Shown in pieces: positions 42,100 through 53,539 of a stretch of DNA of 64,000 nucleotides. Under the pieces are notes generated by a model, which searched no databases, was not told where the DNA came from, and was given only the letters and a program-made list of their open reading frames with translations. Within the stretch, counting starts at the first letter, position 1, and each line of letters opens with the position of its first letter. Both the position numbers and the translations under genes were made by a program. The stretch comes from Coprinellus micaceus (taxonomy: Eukaryota > Basidiomycota > Agaricomycetes > Agaricales > Psathyrellaceae). The stretch is from contig OX596345.1 of the NCBI GenBank assembly GCA_951394405.1, forward strand, positions 2,480,001 to 2,544,000, written 5' to 3'.

Positions 42100-42881
42100 G
42101 GCAACGCAAATCGGAAGGGGTAATAGAGGAAGGGAGGGAATGGGTATGCAACAGGGGAAGCTAGGTTCTTCTTCCCCGACCTGCCCAAGCCTTTATAATA
42201 CTCCGAGAAGGATCGACGTGCGGACCTATCCGATTGTAGGTTGTGGCTCCCTACAATGACGAGGTCTCTACCAGATTTCGTAGACTGTCGTAAGCCAAGG
42301 CACCAAGAAAATCCTTACAGTAATCTCCCTCGTTCGCACCTGCGCTTTTAACATGGATCCGTGGTGTATCGACCTCTCGACGGGCAGGCGCCAGCTCCAC
42401 GATGATGCCATGCTCATCGCGGTGGGCGTGCTGGCACGCGAACGCGGAGTACGTTCAATTCAAATGAATGCTACAAGCGCAGGGAGAATGACATAGTCCT
42501 GAGGTGGGGCTCATAGCGCGATCGCGGGCCAGAGAGCACATCGCGGTGACAGTGGGAGGTGGGAGGGATGAACGTGTGCTTGCGATGACGTCGAAAGAGT
42601 GGGTTCAAACTGAGATCGAACCCCTCGGGAAATGCCGAAGTCGCTTGGGCGCCTAATGACCGACTCGGATTTAGCTCACCACAACGGCACATCGCCCTCG
42701 GAAGATACTTGGGGCGGTACGAGTATACCTAGACGGTACCCCAATTTTAAAAAGAGCGTGGTCAGCGGGAGAACGTTCTAATGACAAGCAAGGGCCATCA
42801 ATCCACCTTCGACACCCTACCCATCAATGTTCATCGTCCATAGGTATGAATATTATAGGGAGTGACCCGTACAGAGAGCTT
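42100..42881. other. Intergenic
   Basis: No gene recognised. It includes the promoter side of the glycosidase. A segment at about 42622-42645 shares the 19-mer CTCGGGAAATGCCGAAGTC with the region upstream of F-box copy 4 (about 31467). Confidence 0.4.
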
Positions 42882-44358
42882 TCATGATCTAGCTAGATTC
42901 GTAGTAAATTCAAAATTCACCTCTCCAGCGTCGCTGGAACTACATAGACGCGGAAACTGGACAGGATATATGTTCTCCAATATATGCTCCCTGATCCTCT
43001 CCGCCGTCAACCGATCTCTACGTTTTGCCTGTCCTTCACGCTCCGCCATGTGCTTCAGATAGACTCGCACGCGAAGCTTCGTCAGCTCAACGAGGCTTGA
43101 CAAAACCTTGTCGAGTTGATCCCACGCGGAGTTTCGTGGATGCCGCCACTTCAAGATGCCATCCTCCCAATTCCGTCCACAGACGGGGACGTTGAAGTGC
43201 ATGTCCAACTCAAACGTTTGCAAGGACAGAAGCATTGGTAGAGCTTCGTTGGCGCAGAGGCCCATGAAGGGCTCCGAGACGATGGGTAGGATGTGCTGGT
43301 GTTGAATGGACACCCACAGCCGAGTGATCGCTGTCTGGGACGCAGGGTTGACCTGGCGAAGGAGGGTGGCGCCTACGAGAGAATCACGAAGTGAAGGCTT
43401 CAGAACTAGCTTGCACAGTTAACAAAGGAGCTATTCAGTGAGCCTGGCGTGAATGGGGAACTCACTGTGAAGGCGAAAGTCCCGAAGGTTAGCAGCCTGC
43501 CCCAGGATACCGTGCTCGCTGCCTATTGCACCATCAACGGCGAGCTCGAGAGTCGTAATGCCGGAGAAGTCAAACGCAAGGTCTTCCTTCCGCTGAGGAG
43601 GGTGTAACAGCCGGTGGAGGTGCTGGTATGACCCCAGGTCACACGTGAGCTTCCCCAGCGTCGGCGGCATGCCCGCCTCATCGGCGATGCCAGCACTAGA
43701 GCGGGGTCAGAGTGATACAGTCGAAGCGACCTGAATCAAGGACGCACCTAGCCGTCTGAGGCCCCTCTGAAGTAAAGGAGCACATGTATAGGTCGAGGCT
43801 CTCCAAATTGGCCACCGCTTGCTTGAATGACCGTACCGGAATGCCTGATATCCTCCTCAACGACAGATGTCGCAGGTTCGCACTCGTCAGAACGTTGTGG
43901 ATAGCGGTATAGCGAGCGTTTCTGGAACCCTCAAACTCCATACACCGATTGCTCCCCTTTTTCCCATACTTCAAAGTAAACTCTGCGACGTTTGGCATCG
44001 CGCGGAATGCGCCAGCGAGAGTGTCGTGGTCGGGCACGTTACAGCCCGAAACGATGTGGCAGGTCAATCGAGTAACGTAGGCTCCAATATTTGGACAACA
44101 GACAATCTTCCAAGCAAGTGCCTGAGACTTCCGGTGAATGGTGCTTGAAATGGCGACCGCAGAGTGGAACGTAACGCTGTGCCATAAGCGCAGCTGACAC
44201 GCAGCAGTGAAAGCTTTGTTCACGAGGCTCAGGGCATTGAGCGCCTGAGCGGCGCCTTTGGAGCGAGACGCCTCCTTTACGATAAGCTCGACAATCTCTG
44301 GGGGAAGAAAGGGAGACATGAGGGGGGGGTGGAGAAGCTTGTGGGCGATGGCGGTCAA
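42882..44358 (-). CDS. F-box protein, family B, copy 2, intact (about 443 aa)
   Basis: Three exons: 44358-43748, 43695-43466 and 43372-42882, in phase. The first ATG would give MTAIAHKLLHPPLMSPFLPPE; a second at 44319 (MSPFLPPEIVELIVKEA) matches the paralogues and may be the true start (430 aa). The F-box lies at about 15-60 (LPPEIVELIVKEASRSKG, LNALSLVNKAFTAACQLRLWHSVTF). The rest has leucine-rich strands (NLRHLSLRRISG, NLESLDLYMCSF, LTTLELAVDG) typical of receptor regions. It differs from family A in lacking the LGTN head and in having introns. Two broken relatives lie at 36855-40338 and 48556-49268. Probable SCF substrate receptor; target unknown. Confidence 0.75.
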
Positions 44359-44640
44359 GTCTCAAGGGGTTGAAAGCGATGTCTGATCGTAATCGCCGCT
44401 CAGACCGTGGCATTGTGCTTGTACTCAGATAAGATTAGATTGATCTTATCTTTCGCTCACACAGTTGCATGAAGGTTCTGGTGGATTGATACCTATCATG
44501 GGCCCCATATGCGGGATGAGCTCTAAGGCATAATTTGAAAGTACATTTAAAAGAGAAGCTGTAACAGAGCACAAGATATAAAACAGTGGTGGGAGATGGG
44601 ACAGCGAGGGCACGGTCTGACCGACACCTCATCGTGACGG

Positions 44641-44956
44641 TCACAAGTACCGGGGATCCAAGCCACCGTAAGGGTTGGACCAGTGACTACCCAAAGCATT
44701 GGCACCTGTGAAATAAGCATCTTGATAGACGTCCAACTCCTGGCTCAACCACTGGACGTGCTCGACGTCCTGGCCCGTGATGTTTGGTTTGTCGCCGATA
44801 GTGTCGCGAAGATGCTTGAGGGCGTCGACGTAGGCGGACAGGCCCGCAACGTACAGGCCGCGGTTATGTTGATTCAGATCACTTGCGACTCGGCCTCTGC
44901 AACCTTCTGAGCGAGGATGAGTGGGCCGTCGTTGACTGAGAAAAGGCACTGCCCGA
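44641..44956 (-). pseudogene. Small hypothetical protein, copy 1, frameshifted near the start
   Basis: The C-terminal 80 residues match copy 2 at 49604-49930: DLNQHNRGLYVAGLSAYVDALKHLRD and HWSNPYGGLDPRYL. The ATG corresponding to copy 2 (near 44970) is present, but one base is missing a few codons later (ATGTCCGCATCGG against ATGTCCGCTATCAGG), sending the frame to a stop. A non-ATG start could still give the C-terminal part. Family unknown; no signal peptide. Confidence 0.55.
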
Positions 44957-46363
44957 TGCGGACATGGGCGACTGAACTGAGCTGTTGAAAGGGGCGTCAG
45001 TCGATTGACATAGGCAAGGTGGCTCAGACTTACGGGACTGGGACTGGGAGGCGTTGACTGGGGTGATGCGTATTGTGATGAGAATTTGAGCCTTTTGTAT
45101 TACGGCCTAGTCGCAAAAGCCACTCGCCTTTTTGTTCTGCTTCAGTAATCAGCCATGCGGAACATGTGGCTTGGTGGCATATCTGCCCATTTTACAACGG
45201 TACAATGGGCAGCCCACAATGTGGCGCTGAGGTGAGGACGAAACAAAGCCCAATTGGAAGTGACAAGGTTGTTCGACAAGTGAGGCGGCATTGGCGAGGA
45301 GTGTGGAACATAATGGGGTTTCCCCACTACTAAAAACTTCTGTCCCCACCCGTAACACCATGCCTGCGCCCCAGTAATCAATCGACACCAACGAACTTTG
45401 CCTCAGCACGGCACACTGGCGCCCGCTGAAGGGCATGGCGGGCTCGACATCGAGCACGTGATAGCATTGTCGCCTTTTTGGATGATGCCTTGCCAGATAG
45501 GTTCGTGGCAGGCCCCTCCTTGGATCTGAAGGGAGCTTTGAGAGGGCTCTCGCTACACATGCGCAGGATTGGAGGAACGATGTGGCAGGGCGATTAGGCG
45601 CCCAGCACAGCCAGCACCGTGGTAGATTAGATTAGATCACGATAGTTACCTGATGTAGACGCCAGCGAGTACGGAACCAATATCACTCCTTGCCCTCGAC
45701 GCTATACCGAGGTGCCCAGCCAGCGTCGCCCAGTGCACCAGCCTGACTAGCGAGCCCGCCCGAGTAGGTCCACTCTGGACTACTCCAACGAGGATCTCGT
45801 GGTGTTGCTCAATATCGATGTGAACGGTATGCTTCGGGATCTTTCATGCGCGATGGCCGGCGCTTGCTCTCAGTCTCGCCTGCGAAGGAACCTAAAAAAT
45901 GCGGGAAACTTAGGAAGCACAAGAACTATGGCCAACGACTCTCGGATGTGCCCAGGATAAATGACCGAATGAGAATTTGTGGGCTTCACCCGTCTTTGTT
46001 TGGCCGCCTTCAACCACTTTAGGGGTCCCGGTATCTAGTATGTACTGAGAAACAGCGCCAACGTCACTTACGCGGGCGAAACGCACAGTATGGAGGCTTA
46101 GAGGGATGAAAATCAGGCTGCTTGGGCACTAGAGCAAGGGGGATCGGGTGCCTTCCTTCGCCACACGCAGTGACCGAACCCGGACTCTGGATCCAGCCGA
46201 GCAAGGCGAACACGCGATATAATTGCAGACCAATTTCGTACAAACGACAACGGCGAGGCTATGTATAACAACTTGGATACATTTACATTGATATTCTTCA
46301 TAGGCAAGGATGGGTATGATGCGAGGCTGCTTGATGTGGTGGGATCTTTGAACGAACTAACCC
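44957..46363. other. Intergenic within duplication unit 1
   Basis: No gene recognised. The block GATAGCATTGTCGCCTTTTT near 45460-45480 recurs in unit 2 near 50631-50650, and the segment 46080-46290 recurs at 52520-52760. These help define the tandem duplication. Confidence 0.5.
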
Positions 46364-46962
46364 TCACTCCTCGAGAATACGGATAATATCGAAGAGCTCA
46401 TTGGGAGGGAACTGAGGGGGAAGGCTCTTCGTCGAAGTCAAAACCTTAACATCAAGCTGCGTATCGGGCTCCTCGTTAGGGACAACCCATCCAATACTCT
46501 CGTCATGGGCGGACACGATCCTGTAATTTACCCCGTCAGTACCCTCATTCTCGCTCATAGGGGGTTGTCCAGTGCGGGGTGATACGTACGTGAAGATGTT
46601 TTCCCCATGGTGTGGCTGGGCGTGGATCTTCCAGACGTTCTTGCCAATTTCTGGATCCAATAGTTCAGCGAAGAGCTTCCCGTCGATGTTGATAGCGGGA
46701 TCGCCGCTTGCGCGGATGGTGTAGACGTTGGTATGAGAGCTCTCTCCCTTCACGATAACCCACTGCAAGTCCAGAACACATCGTTAGCTCGCTACTCCTT
46801 ATGAACCGAGTATAGGAGACTTACGGGGCGGCTGGGAGCGGCACCTTGCGGGAGGACTATAATTGGCTTGGGCAGCATGGATAGGTCTTCATGCTTGGCG
46901 CGCCCAACCTGGGACTTGGTGGCCTTGGAGACGATGGTGTAGTAGCCAGTTGGGAGCGTCAT
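46364..46962 (-). CDS. I66-type (cnispin-like) beta-trefoil protease inhibitor, copy 1 (155 aa)
   Basis: Three exons: 46962-46825, 46762-46590 and 46520-46364, in phase. It starts MTLPTGYYTIVSKATKSQVG and continues with GRAKHEDLSMLPKPIIVLP, then WVIVKGESSHTNVYTIRASGDPA. The NIDGKLFAELL, WKIHAQPHHGENIFT, GWVVPNEEPDTQLDVKVL and ELFDIIRILEE blocks follow. This pattern (GxYxIxSKA, GR...ED..L.PK, IDGKLFA, W.I..QP.HG, GWVV..EEP) is that of mushroom serine-protease inhibitors of MEROPS family I66, small beta-trefoils without a signal peptide. Likely cytosolic and defensive or regulatory against proteases; target specificity cannot be read from the sequence. A related beta-trefoil family without inhibitory activity is the main alternative. 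Confidence 0.75.
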
Positions 46963-47022
46963 GACTGAAACTTGGGAGAGTGGTACAGTGAGAGTTGTGA
47001 GAGTGATTCGAGATGTGGACAA

Positions 47023-48555
47023 GCTCGTCGGTTGGATGGAGTTTCATTAAGTGTTGTCAACACTTTCATACGTTTCGATTGCCAGTGTCAGATTTGATGG
47101 CGCCTCACACATGACCGGTGTGTGGCTTGCATTGGGAGTGTTATTCGGTAAACATAGGTCATGCGGTACCCCATCCCAAGCTCAAGTGATCGTCTACATC
47201 CAGCTGCCTGTTATAACGCCTATTCTACTCCCGCATTATTTCGTATAGCAACGCGGGAACTCCACCTCGAAAATCGATATCCGTGTTCTGCGAGATGGAC
47301 CGAGGTAAGGAATGGGATTATCTTTGGATCAGCTTCTACGCACTGTCAGCAGACAGTTTTCAAACTGAATAGAACACACAGGATGCAGGGTGGTAGAGCT
47401 CTTCCATATTGTCCCGGGCCCCAGGCCCCAACGCCTTTCGCCTTAGCATGGCATAATGGTGGGGCCAAACGAACCGGTCCTCTGATGCACAGCGAAGCTT
47501 GGACGCTGTAGGAGAGCAATACCATCTGCCCTTCGGTTCATCTGGCGAAAGGGACTGGGGACCGAGGTAAAGATCTCCTTTGTTTTATGGTTGGGATGCG
47601 ATGGAAGGGTCTCCTGAGCGATAAGTGACCGTGCTCGCACCGGGATTCACGTAAACAATTAGGACACTTCCCGTCGTATATGGGAGTCGAATGTGGCTGG
47701 AATGCCACAAAGGTTCGACCACGAGGCATCTCGGGAGAAGGATACCGAAAGAGGATTGAGATTCTCCCGTGGTCGCACCCGGGACCGTACGAGATTACTC
47801 CCCTATCGAGTCCACACCAATGAGCACGGATGGAGTGGTCAACTTGGTTATGGTCTTGCATACACCCTACGGTGGGTCGCGTCCATGATGTTTGTACTGT
47901 CGCAACGAGGGTCTTACTACGCGTCGAATCTAAGTCAGAGCACGGACTCCCTTTCCTGAAGACCTTCACCGACGTGGAGTTCGTCAATCATCGGGTGCTG
48001 ACGTGCTCTTAGCTTGTACCAACGTTTTATTATTCGCCTTCATTAGGTCGTGGCCGTACCCAGGACCAGATTTTGGCTTCCTTTGTAGGGGCGCTTGTGC
48101 CAGGGAGAATTAAGCGCCCGTCAAGTCCAAGCCATATGCCATCAATAGGGTTGCGGCACTTGCTCTCTCCCATCGGCGATCCAACCAACCACCATTCGTG
48201 CTGTTGGTTTCGACGTCTCTCCCAGGGCGACAGTTCTTATTGTTGTGTTCGAAACGGGCTCGATTGGGGATTACAACTGCGCCTGGGGTAGCTGGATCCA
48301 AGCGCTCCACCACGATGCACCAGTCCTTCATCCCGTGACATAGCCGCCATCCGGCCCCCTCCAATGAACATTCGACCCTAGCGATGGAGGAGATCCACGC
48401 CCCAGATTAAGCCGTAGATTTCCTGCAAGGGCACCGTCCACGGCGCTAAGGTGCACCAGCTGGATTGACATGTGTTGACCACGTGGGAAAGGACTACCAC
48501 ATTTTGACGGAGTACCAGAAGCAACACTATTACGTCTCCCTTACTGACCTGAGGG
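47023..48555. other. Duplicated non-coding flank of inhibitor copy 1
   Basis: Scattered short frames here recur with changes in the flanks of inhibitor copies 2 and 3: CTGTCAGCAGACAGT...GAATAGAACA near 47340, and TTGTAGGGGCGCTTGTGCCAGG...AAGCGCCCG near 48085. They are not conserved as frames (stops and shifts differ), so I take them as duplicated non-coding DNA and not genes. Confidence 0.55.
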
Positions 48556-49268
48556 TCATGATCGTGGTCTGGACCGGAGGCTTTGGCTGGTTAGGGTGCA
48601 ATAATGGGTGAAGGCTCCTGTATGATGACAGTTTTCAAATGAGCTTTCTTGCGGTCGAGGGTCCACCACCGTCCCCGATGTGAGGGCTGAGACGATCCGC
48701 ATCAGAACCACACGTACCAGGGAAGCACGTTGTGAAATGCACTCGACCACTTGTGACTCAGATGAGGAAAACGAGCACCCATACATCTCGAGGCTCTTTA
48801 AATGAGCGAGTGATGCCTGCAATGGCCGCAATGGAATGTACGGTATTGTGAGGGAGCGCAGCTTCTCGACATTCCCAAAGTCCATACGCCTGCGACCCTC
48901 CCTCCTCCCGTATTTCAAAGTAAGCTGCACGACGTTCGGCATCGCACAGAGTACGCCGGCGGGGGTGTCATGGTTGGGCACGTTACAGCCAGAAACGATG
49001 TGGCAGGTCAATCGAGTATCGTAGGCTCCGATATGTGGCCTAGAGCCTAGAGGTAATCTTCCAAGCAAGTTCCTGAGACTGCTGATGAATGTTGCTTGAA
49101 ATGGCGACCGCGGAGTGGAAGTAACGCGCGCCACAAGGGTTGTTGACACTCAGCAGCGAAAGTTTTGTTGACGAGGCTCAGGGTCCCGAGCGTCTGCGTA
49201 CTGCCTTTGGAGCGGGATGCATTGTTTGCGATGAGCTCGATAATCTCTGGAGGGAGGGGGGGAGCCAT
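48556..49268 (-). pseudogene. F-box protein, family B, copy 3, frameshifted
   Basis: Starts MAPPLPPEIIELIANNASRSKG and matches the intact gene at 42882-44358 up to CQQPLW. Two small deletions (GGCGCGCGTTACTTCC against GGCACAGCGTTACGTTCC) then shift the frame to a stop. Homology resumes in another frame (IGAYDTRLTCHIVSGC... to LKSLEMYGCSFSSSE) and is lost after about 48700. The 5' half of the intact gene's last two exons has no counterpart. Clearly a decayed duplicate. Confidence 0.8.
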
Positions 49269-49603
49269 GAGCGGGAGCAGAAAAGCCTGTGGGCGTGATG
49301 ATGAGCACTCTGGTCAAGGGGTTGAGGCGATGCCTGGTCGTAATCACCGCCCAAACCGTGGGACTTTGATTTTAAATTCTATAGATAATCTTATCTTTCT
49401 TTCAGGTGGCCTCATGAACTGAAAGTGCGGTGGACTGATGCTTATAAGAGTATGATGCAGGACGAACTCTAGGGTACAATATGAATGCACTAGAACAAAA
49501 CGGCAACTTATGTCAAAGGGAAGCTGTAACGGAGTGCAAGATAGGATAATAGGGGCTGATGGGACGGAGAGGGCACTGCCTGACCAACAAGTCATCGCGA
49601 ATG

Positions 49604-49930
49604 TCACAAGTAGCGGGGATCCAAGCCACCGTAAGGGTTGGACCAGTGAGTGCCAAGCGCATTGACGGCTGTGAAGTACACAGGTTGGTAAACTTCCAGC
49701 TCCTGGTTCAACCACTGAAGATCCGTGACGTCCTGGCCCGTCAAGCTCAGTTTTGCGTTGATAGCATCGCGGAAGTGCTTGAGGGCGTCGACATAAGCGG
49801 ACAGGTCGGCGAAGTAAAGACTACGGTTGTATTGATTCAGGTCGTTTGTGACCCGGATAACTGCATCTTTATCAGCGAGGATGAGTGGTCCGTCGTTGAC
49901 TCCGAGAAGGCGCTGCCTGATAGCGGACAT
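49604..49930 (-). CDS. Small hypothetical protein, copy 2 (108 aa)
   Basis: A single open frame starting MSAIRQRLLGVNDGPL and ending HWSNPYGGLDPRYL. It is predicted helical with evenly spaced hydrophobics (LNQYNRSLYFADLSAYVDALKHFRD, LQWLNQELEVYQ), without Cys, signal peptide or membrane segment. The paralogue at 44641 is similar over 80 residues but frameshifted at the start. The conserved C-terminus between the copies argues that this is a real gene. Family not recognised. It lies upstream of the F-box copy in both duplicated units. Confidence 0.6.
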   Translation of the reverse strand: MSAIRQRLLGVNDGPLILADKDAVIRVTNDLNQYNRSLYFADLSAYVDALKHFRDAINAKLSLTGQDVTDLQWLNQELEVYQPVYFTAVNALGTHWSNPYGGLDPRYL

Positions 49931-51064
49931 GGTGCGCTGAAAGGGGCGTCAGTAAACCGAGTTAAAAGGGGTGGCTCTGACCTACGAAACTTGGCGGAGG
50001 ACGACTGAGATGGTGAGAATACCCGGGCAAGAATCTACGTCTTTTATAAGCCAGCTCATTCTCGCAACGGCCACCGGCCTGTTTGTCCCCAGGCAACAAG
50101 CAACGGTGACCATTCACCAGTCCGAGCGGCTTTGTGGCATCAATCACCATTGGAAAGCGCTTGGAATGGGTTGCGCACAATCTATGGCTGATGTGGTAAT
50201 AGAACAAAGGCTTAACATCTTAACTCTAACTTGTGCTGGATTCGTACGGTGGGCGAGGCTACGACAAACGATGTGCACTGTGCCGCCAGGAACAACGGTT
50301 GACAGCCCTAACGTTTCGCTCTACCCAACCATAAGGCACAGGAGTCTTGCGCAACACCGCGTCAATCTTTTTTGCGCCACACTGAGCGAGGGGTGAAGTT
50401 CCCACACCTGGCTCTAAGTATGGATGCACTGGGTCTAATACCGTCGCTACGTTATGTGTACTTCACCAAGTGCGTGGGAAAGTATAGGTATTTCCATGAA
50501 CCATGAAGGCTGAGTAAATAGGGTACAATACGGTCTCCATCGGCAAAGCGCTAGACGTAGGGACTGAGATTCCTTTGACACTGGCGTATGCGCACGGCGC
50601 GAGCGCTTGGCACCTGTTGCGGACCACGTGATATCATTGTCGCCTTTTTGGACTCCAAAACAACAGAGGCCATTGCGGGGATCCACGTGAAAGGACGACT
50701 CCTAAAAAAGGCGTTGGAGGGTCCAAGACCAACTCTTGGTTCTCAGCCATAGCAAGCGACGAACGGTAAGCGAGGACTGTCTGCGAAGGCCGATTTCAAT
50801 GGGTTTTGCGACGGGTCCCCTCCCCATATATTACTTCGTGAGCTGATGTGGACCGCCATTGTTTCTTGCGATGCTTCAGGAGAAATGGCGCCCGTGTGGA
50901 TCGCTGAAAAGCCACCGTCCCGAGGGTATAAAACTGGTGAGGGTTGAGGATAGGCTCCCCAGCCTTTCGCACCTTCCCCTCAGTAAGGGAATATTTCAAC
51001 TACTGCTGAATATCTTGTTAATCCACTTTATAGCGCCCCTAACCGAGCCTAATACTAGCTAAAA
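49931..51064. other. Intergenic within duplication unit 2
   Basis: No gene recognised. Near 50631-50650 lies the block shared with unit 1 (ATCATTGTCGCCTTTTTGGA). A TATAAAA sequence near 50936 precedes the short ORF below by about 130 bp. Confidence 0.4.
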
Positions 51065-51202
51065 ATGACTGGAGAAGATAACCAGCCCCGCAAATATGAA
51101 GAAGCTGAGATCCAAGCCATATGCACTCGGATCCTCCAAGGCGACTATTTGGCCGGTCTCGATATAATCGCCTATTGCTGTAACCAGATTGACTTTGATT
51201 AA
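51065..51202 (+). CDS. Short hypothetical ORF (45 aa) ending in a transposon end
   Basis: ATG in a good context (TAAAAATGACT), about 130 bp after a TATAAAA motif, encodes MTGEDNQPRKYEEAEIQAIC and a further 25 residues. Its last codons and stop fall in the left inverted repeat of the element at about 51187-52104. It may be the 5' piece of a gene cut by that insertion. No homology recognised; it could also be chance. Confidence 0.3.
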   Translation: MTGEDNQPRKYEEAEIQAICTRILQGDYLAGLDIIAYCCNQIDFD

Positions 51203-52104
51203 ATAGCAGGTCATGGGTAGTCATTAAATAGGAGAAATTTAAATAGTATTTAAAATGACCATGGGTATGCAAATTCAAATAAGGCTATATACCCTGACCC
51301 TCGGCGAGCCCAATGCATTCATTTGCTGTCCGTTTGCGCTCAGACGCCAGGAAGGTCCGGTGTTTAAAGCGGTATTTAAATTGGGATCAAAGCGGCGAGC
51401 GCATCATACGCCAGCCGCTTGACCCCGCCATGAGGCGCTGGTCACGAAATCTCTAAGTCCCTCGCCCACTACCCCGGGAAGGTAGTGGAGGAGGGAAGAA
51501 GAGAGTTGGGGAGTCACCCAGATGAGCAGCCAGCTATATACCCGCCGGAAGGTTGCGTTTATTTGGCGTTTTCAACAAACACTGCCGAGTCGGCTGAGTC
51601 ACGTTTTCGGCGCACCCTGGTTGTTTGGCAGACCAAACATTGGCGAGGTATATAGCCTCGCGACTTCTAAATGACTCTATTTCGCTTCTTTTCCCTCTTT
51701 CTCCACCATCGGGGGTGGAGCAAGGGGAACTTGAAGAATTTTGACCCAGATCCACCTACGTGGCGACCTGGGGGGCGCCGGTTATCCAATAACCGGCCGC
51801 TCGCCTCTCTGCAATGGATGCCCACCGTTGCAGCGAGGCGATAGCCCCCCAGTCAGTATGTTCTCCTCGTACTCCTTTATTTAGTCAGTATACGTAGCTC
51901 ACTATATCATGTACTGCCTACCGAGGCTTTATTCGAATGATAGTTTATGTGTTTTGAAACCCCTATCCCGGCGCTTACCCATCCTGCAAGTGTCTCGCTG
52001 GCAGCACCCTTTAAATCGTTATTTAAAGAGGCGCCTCTTTAAGTTTCTTTAAATGAATCTTATTTAATGACTACCCATGCCTCCGTGTTTAATTGAAATC
52101 GATC
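51187..52104. mobile_element. Non-autonomous DNA transposon (about 0.9 kb) with inverted ends
   Basis: CATGGGTAGTCATTAAATA at 51212 is repeated exactly in inverted orientation ending at 52079. Weaker similarity extends about 25 bp outward on both sides (GATTAAAT...AGGT / AATTAAAC...AGGC). The subterminal zones are rich in TTTAAA blocks on both sides. No coding frame recognised inside and no duplication resolved. It is absent from the matching place in duplication unit 1, so it arrived after the duplication or was lost there. Confidence 0.65.
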
Positions 52105-52835
52105 TTTTTTTATCCTATTGCCAAGGCTGAGCGCTGAGCGATGGAAAGCATTCAAATAATAAATGGCAAGGAGCACCTCAAGAACCCAGTCCAGAAGGCC
52201 AGGCTGGAGAAACTGGAGGCGGAACTCGCGCCATTCCCGGGCGCGTTCAGCCGTATTCTGGATGCGATGGAGTTTCATGTTGACTGTCAGTGCCTTCCTA
52301 ATGCAGTTGCCTTTGCGTTCTGTGTACTCCCTCACCCATGGGTCGTGACGTCTGTCCAAGTTGTTCCGGTTAGCTACCATCTGTGTTAGTATCCGATTAT
52401 CTGGAGTATTTGACGCTTGCATCACGGCTTCCCTCTTATCCCGAAGAACGTTAGGCCCTTAGAGAGCCCGGGCCTCGCATCCTAGAGCGCTTCAGACACC
52501 GGCGCAGTCATAATACTGGTCGAGTAACAGCGGCAGAGTCACGTACGCGGTGAGAAGCATGGTGTGGAGGCCTGGAGGGACGAATATTTGGCCGCTTGGG
52601 AATAGCGAAGGGGATCGAGTGACTTCCTTCACCATGTGCGGAGACTGGACCTCATTCTGGATCGAGCCGAGCAAGGCGAACACGCGATACAACGGCAGAT
52701 CAATTTCGTTCAAATGACAACAGTGAGGCTCAGTATAACAACTTGGATACATTTACATTGGGACCGTTCAGAGTCAATGGTGAGTACGAAGCGAGCTCGC
52801 TTTGGCTAGGCACGGTCGTTTGAGCTGACTCACGC
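52105..52835. other. Duplicated 3' flank of inhibitor copy 2
   Basis: No gene is called; a plus-strand frame at 52141-52389 is not supported by homology. From about 52520 the sequence matches 46080-46290 (unit 1) and, inverted, 61500-61260. Confidence 0.5.
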
Positions 52836-53425
52836 TCAGTCCTCAAGAAGACGGACAATCTCGAAGAGCTCAACGTCAAGGTACTGAGGGGGAAGGCTCT
52901 TCGTCGCAATCAAAGGCCTGATATCGAGCTGCGCATACGGCTCCTCGCTAGTGACGAACCACCCAATATGCTGGTCGTGGGCGGACACAATTCTGCAATT
53001 CACCCTCAGTACGAACCATAGGGAGCTGCCCAGTGCTAGAGGTGGCACCTACATGAATGTGTTTGGCCCGTGTTGAGGCTGGGCCTGGATCTTCCAAGCC
53101 CTCTGGCTAGGGCCTTCATCAATCAGTTCAGCGAAGAGCCTCCCGTCGATGTTGGCAACGGGAGCGCCGTCTGCGCGGAGGGTGTAGGTGTCGTCAGAGC
53201 CCTCGTCCTTGATGATGATCCACTGCAAGTCCAGGGGACATCGTTAGATGACGCTCCTTCTTATGAGCTCAGTATATGTAGGAGACTTACGGGACGCCTT
53301 TCTTCGCCTTTCGGGAGCACGACAATCGGCTTAGGGCGCAAGGAATGGTCTTCATGGCGGGCGCGGCCGACCGGGGCCTTGGTGGCCTTGGAGATGATGA
53401 TGTAGTGGCCGGTTTGGATCGTCAT
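52836..53425 (-). CDS. I66-type (cnispin-like) beta-trefoil protease inhibitor, copy 2 (153 aa)
   Basis: Three exons: 53425-53291, 53222-53053 and 52992-52836, in phase. It begins MTIQTGHYIIISKATKAPVG, then GRARHEDHSLRPKPIVVLP, the NIDGRLFAELIDE block, WKIQAQPQHGPNTF, and HIGWFVTSEEPYAQLDIRPL to LFEIVRLLED. The gene structure is identical to copy 1, and the product is closest to copy 3 in sequence. No signal peptide. Probably an intracellular serine protease inhibitor; inhibitory loop residues differ between the copies, so specificities may differ. Confidence 0.75.
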
Positions 53426-53529
53426 GGCTGAAGGTTGGGGAGAGTGGTACAGTGAGAGTTGTGAGAGCGATTCGAGAGGTGGACGAGGAAGGTCGTCGGT
53501 AGGATGGAGTTTGGTGAGTCTCGTCAGCC

Positions 53530-53537
53530 CTTTTATA
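53530..53537 (-). promoter_or_regulatory. TATA box of inhibitor copy 2
   Basis: TATAAAAG within CGTATAAAAG, about 105 bp upstream of the ATG at 53425. Copy 3 has the same sequence at the same distance; copy 1 has the degenerate form CGTATGAAAG near 47065. Confidence 0.65.
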
Positions 53538-53539
53538 CG

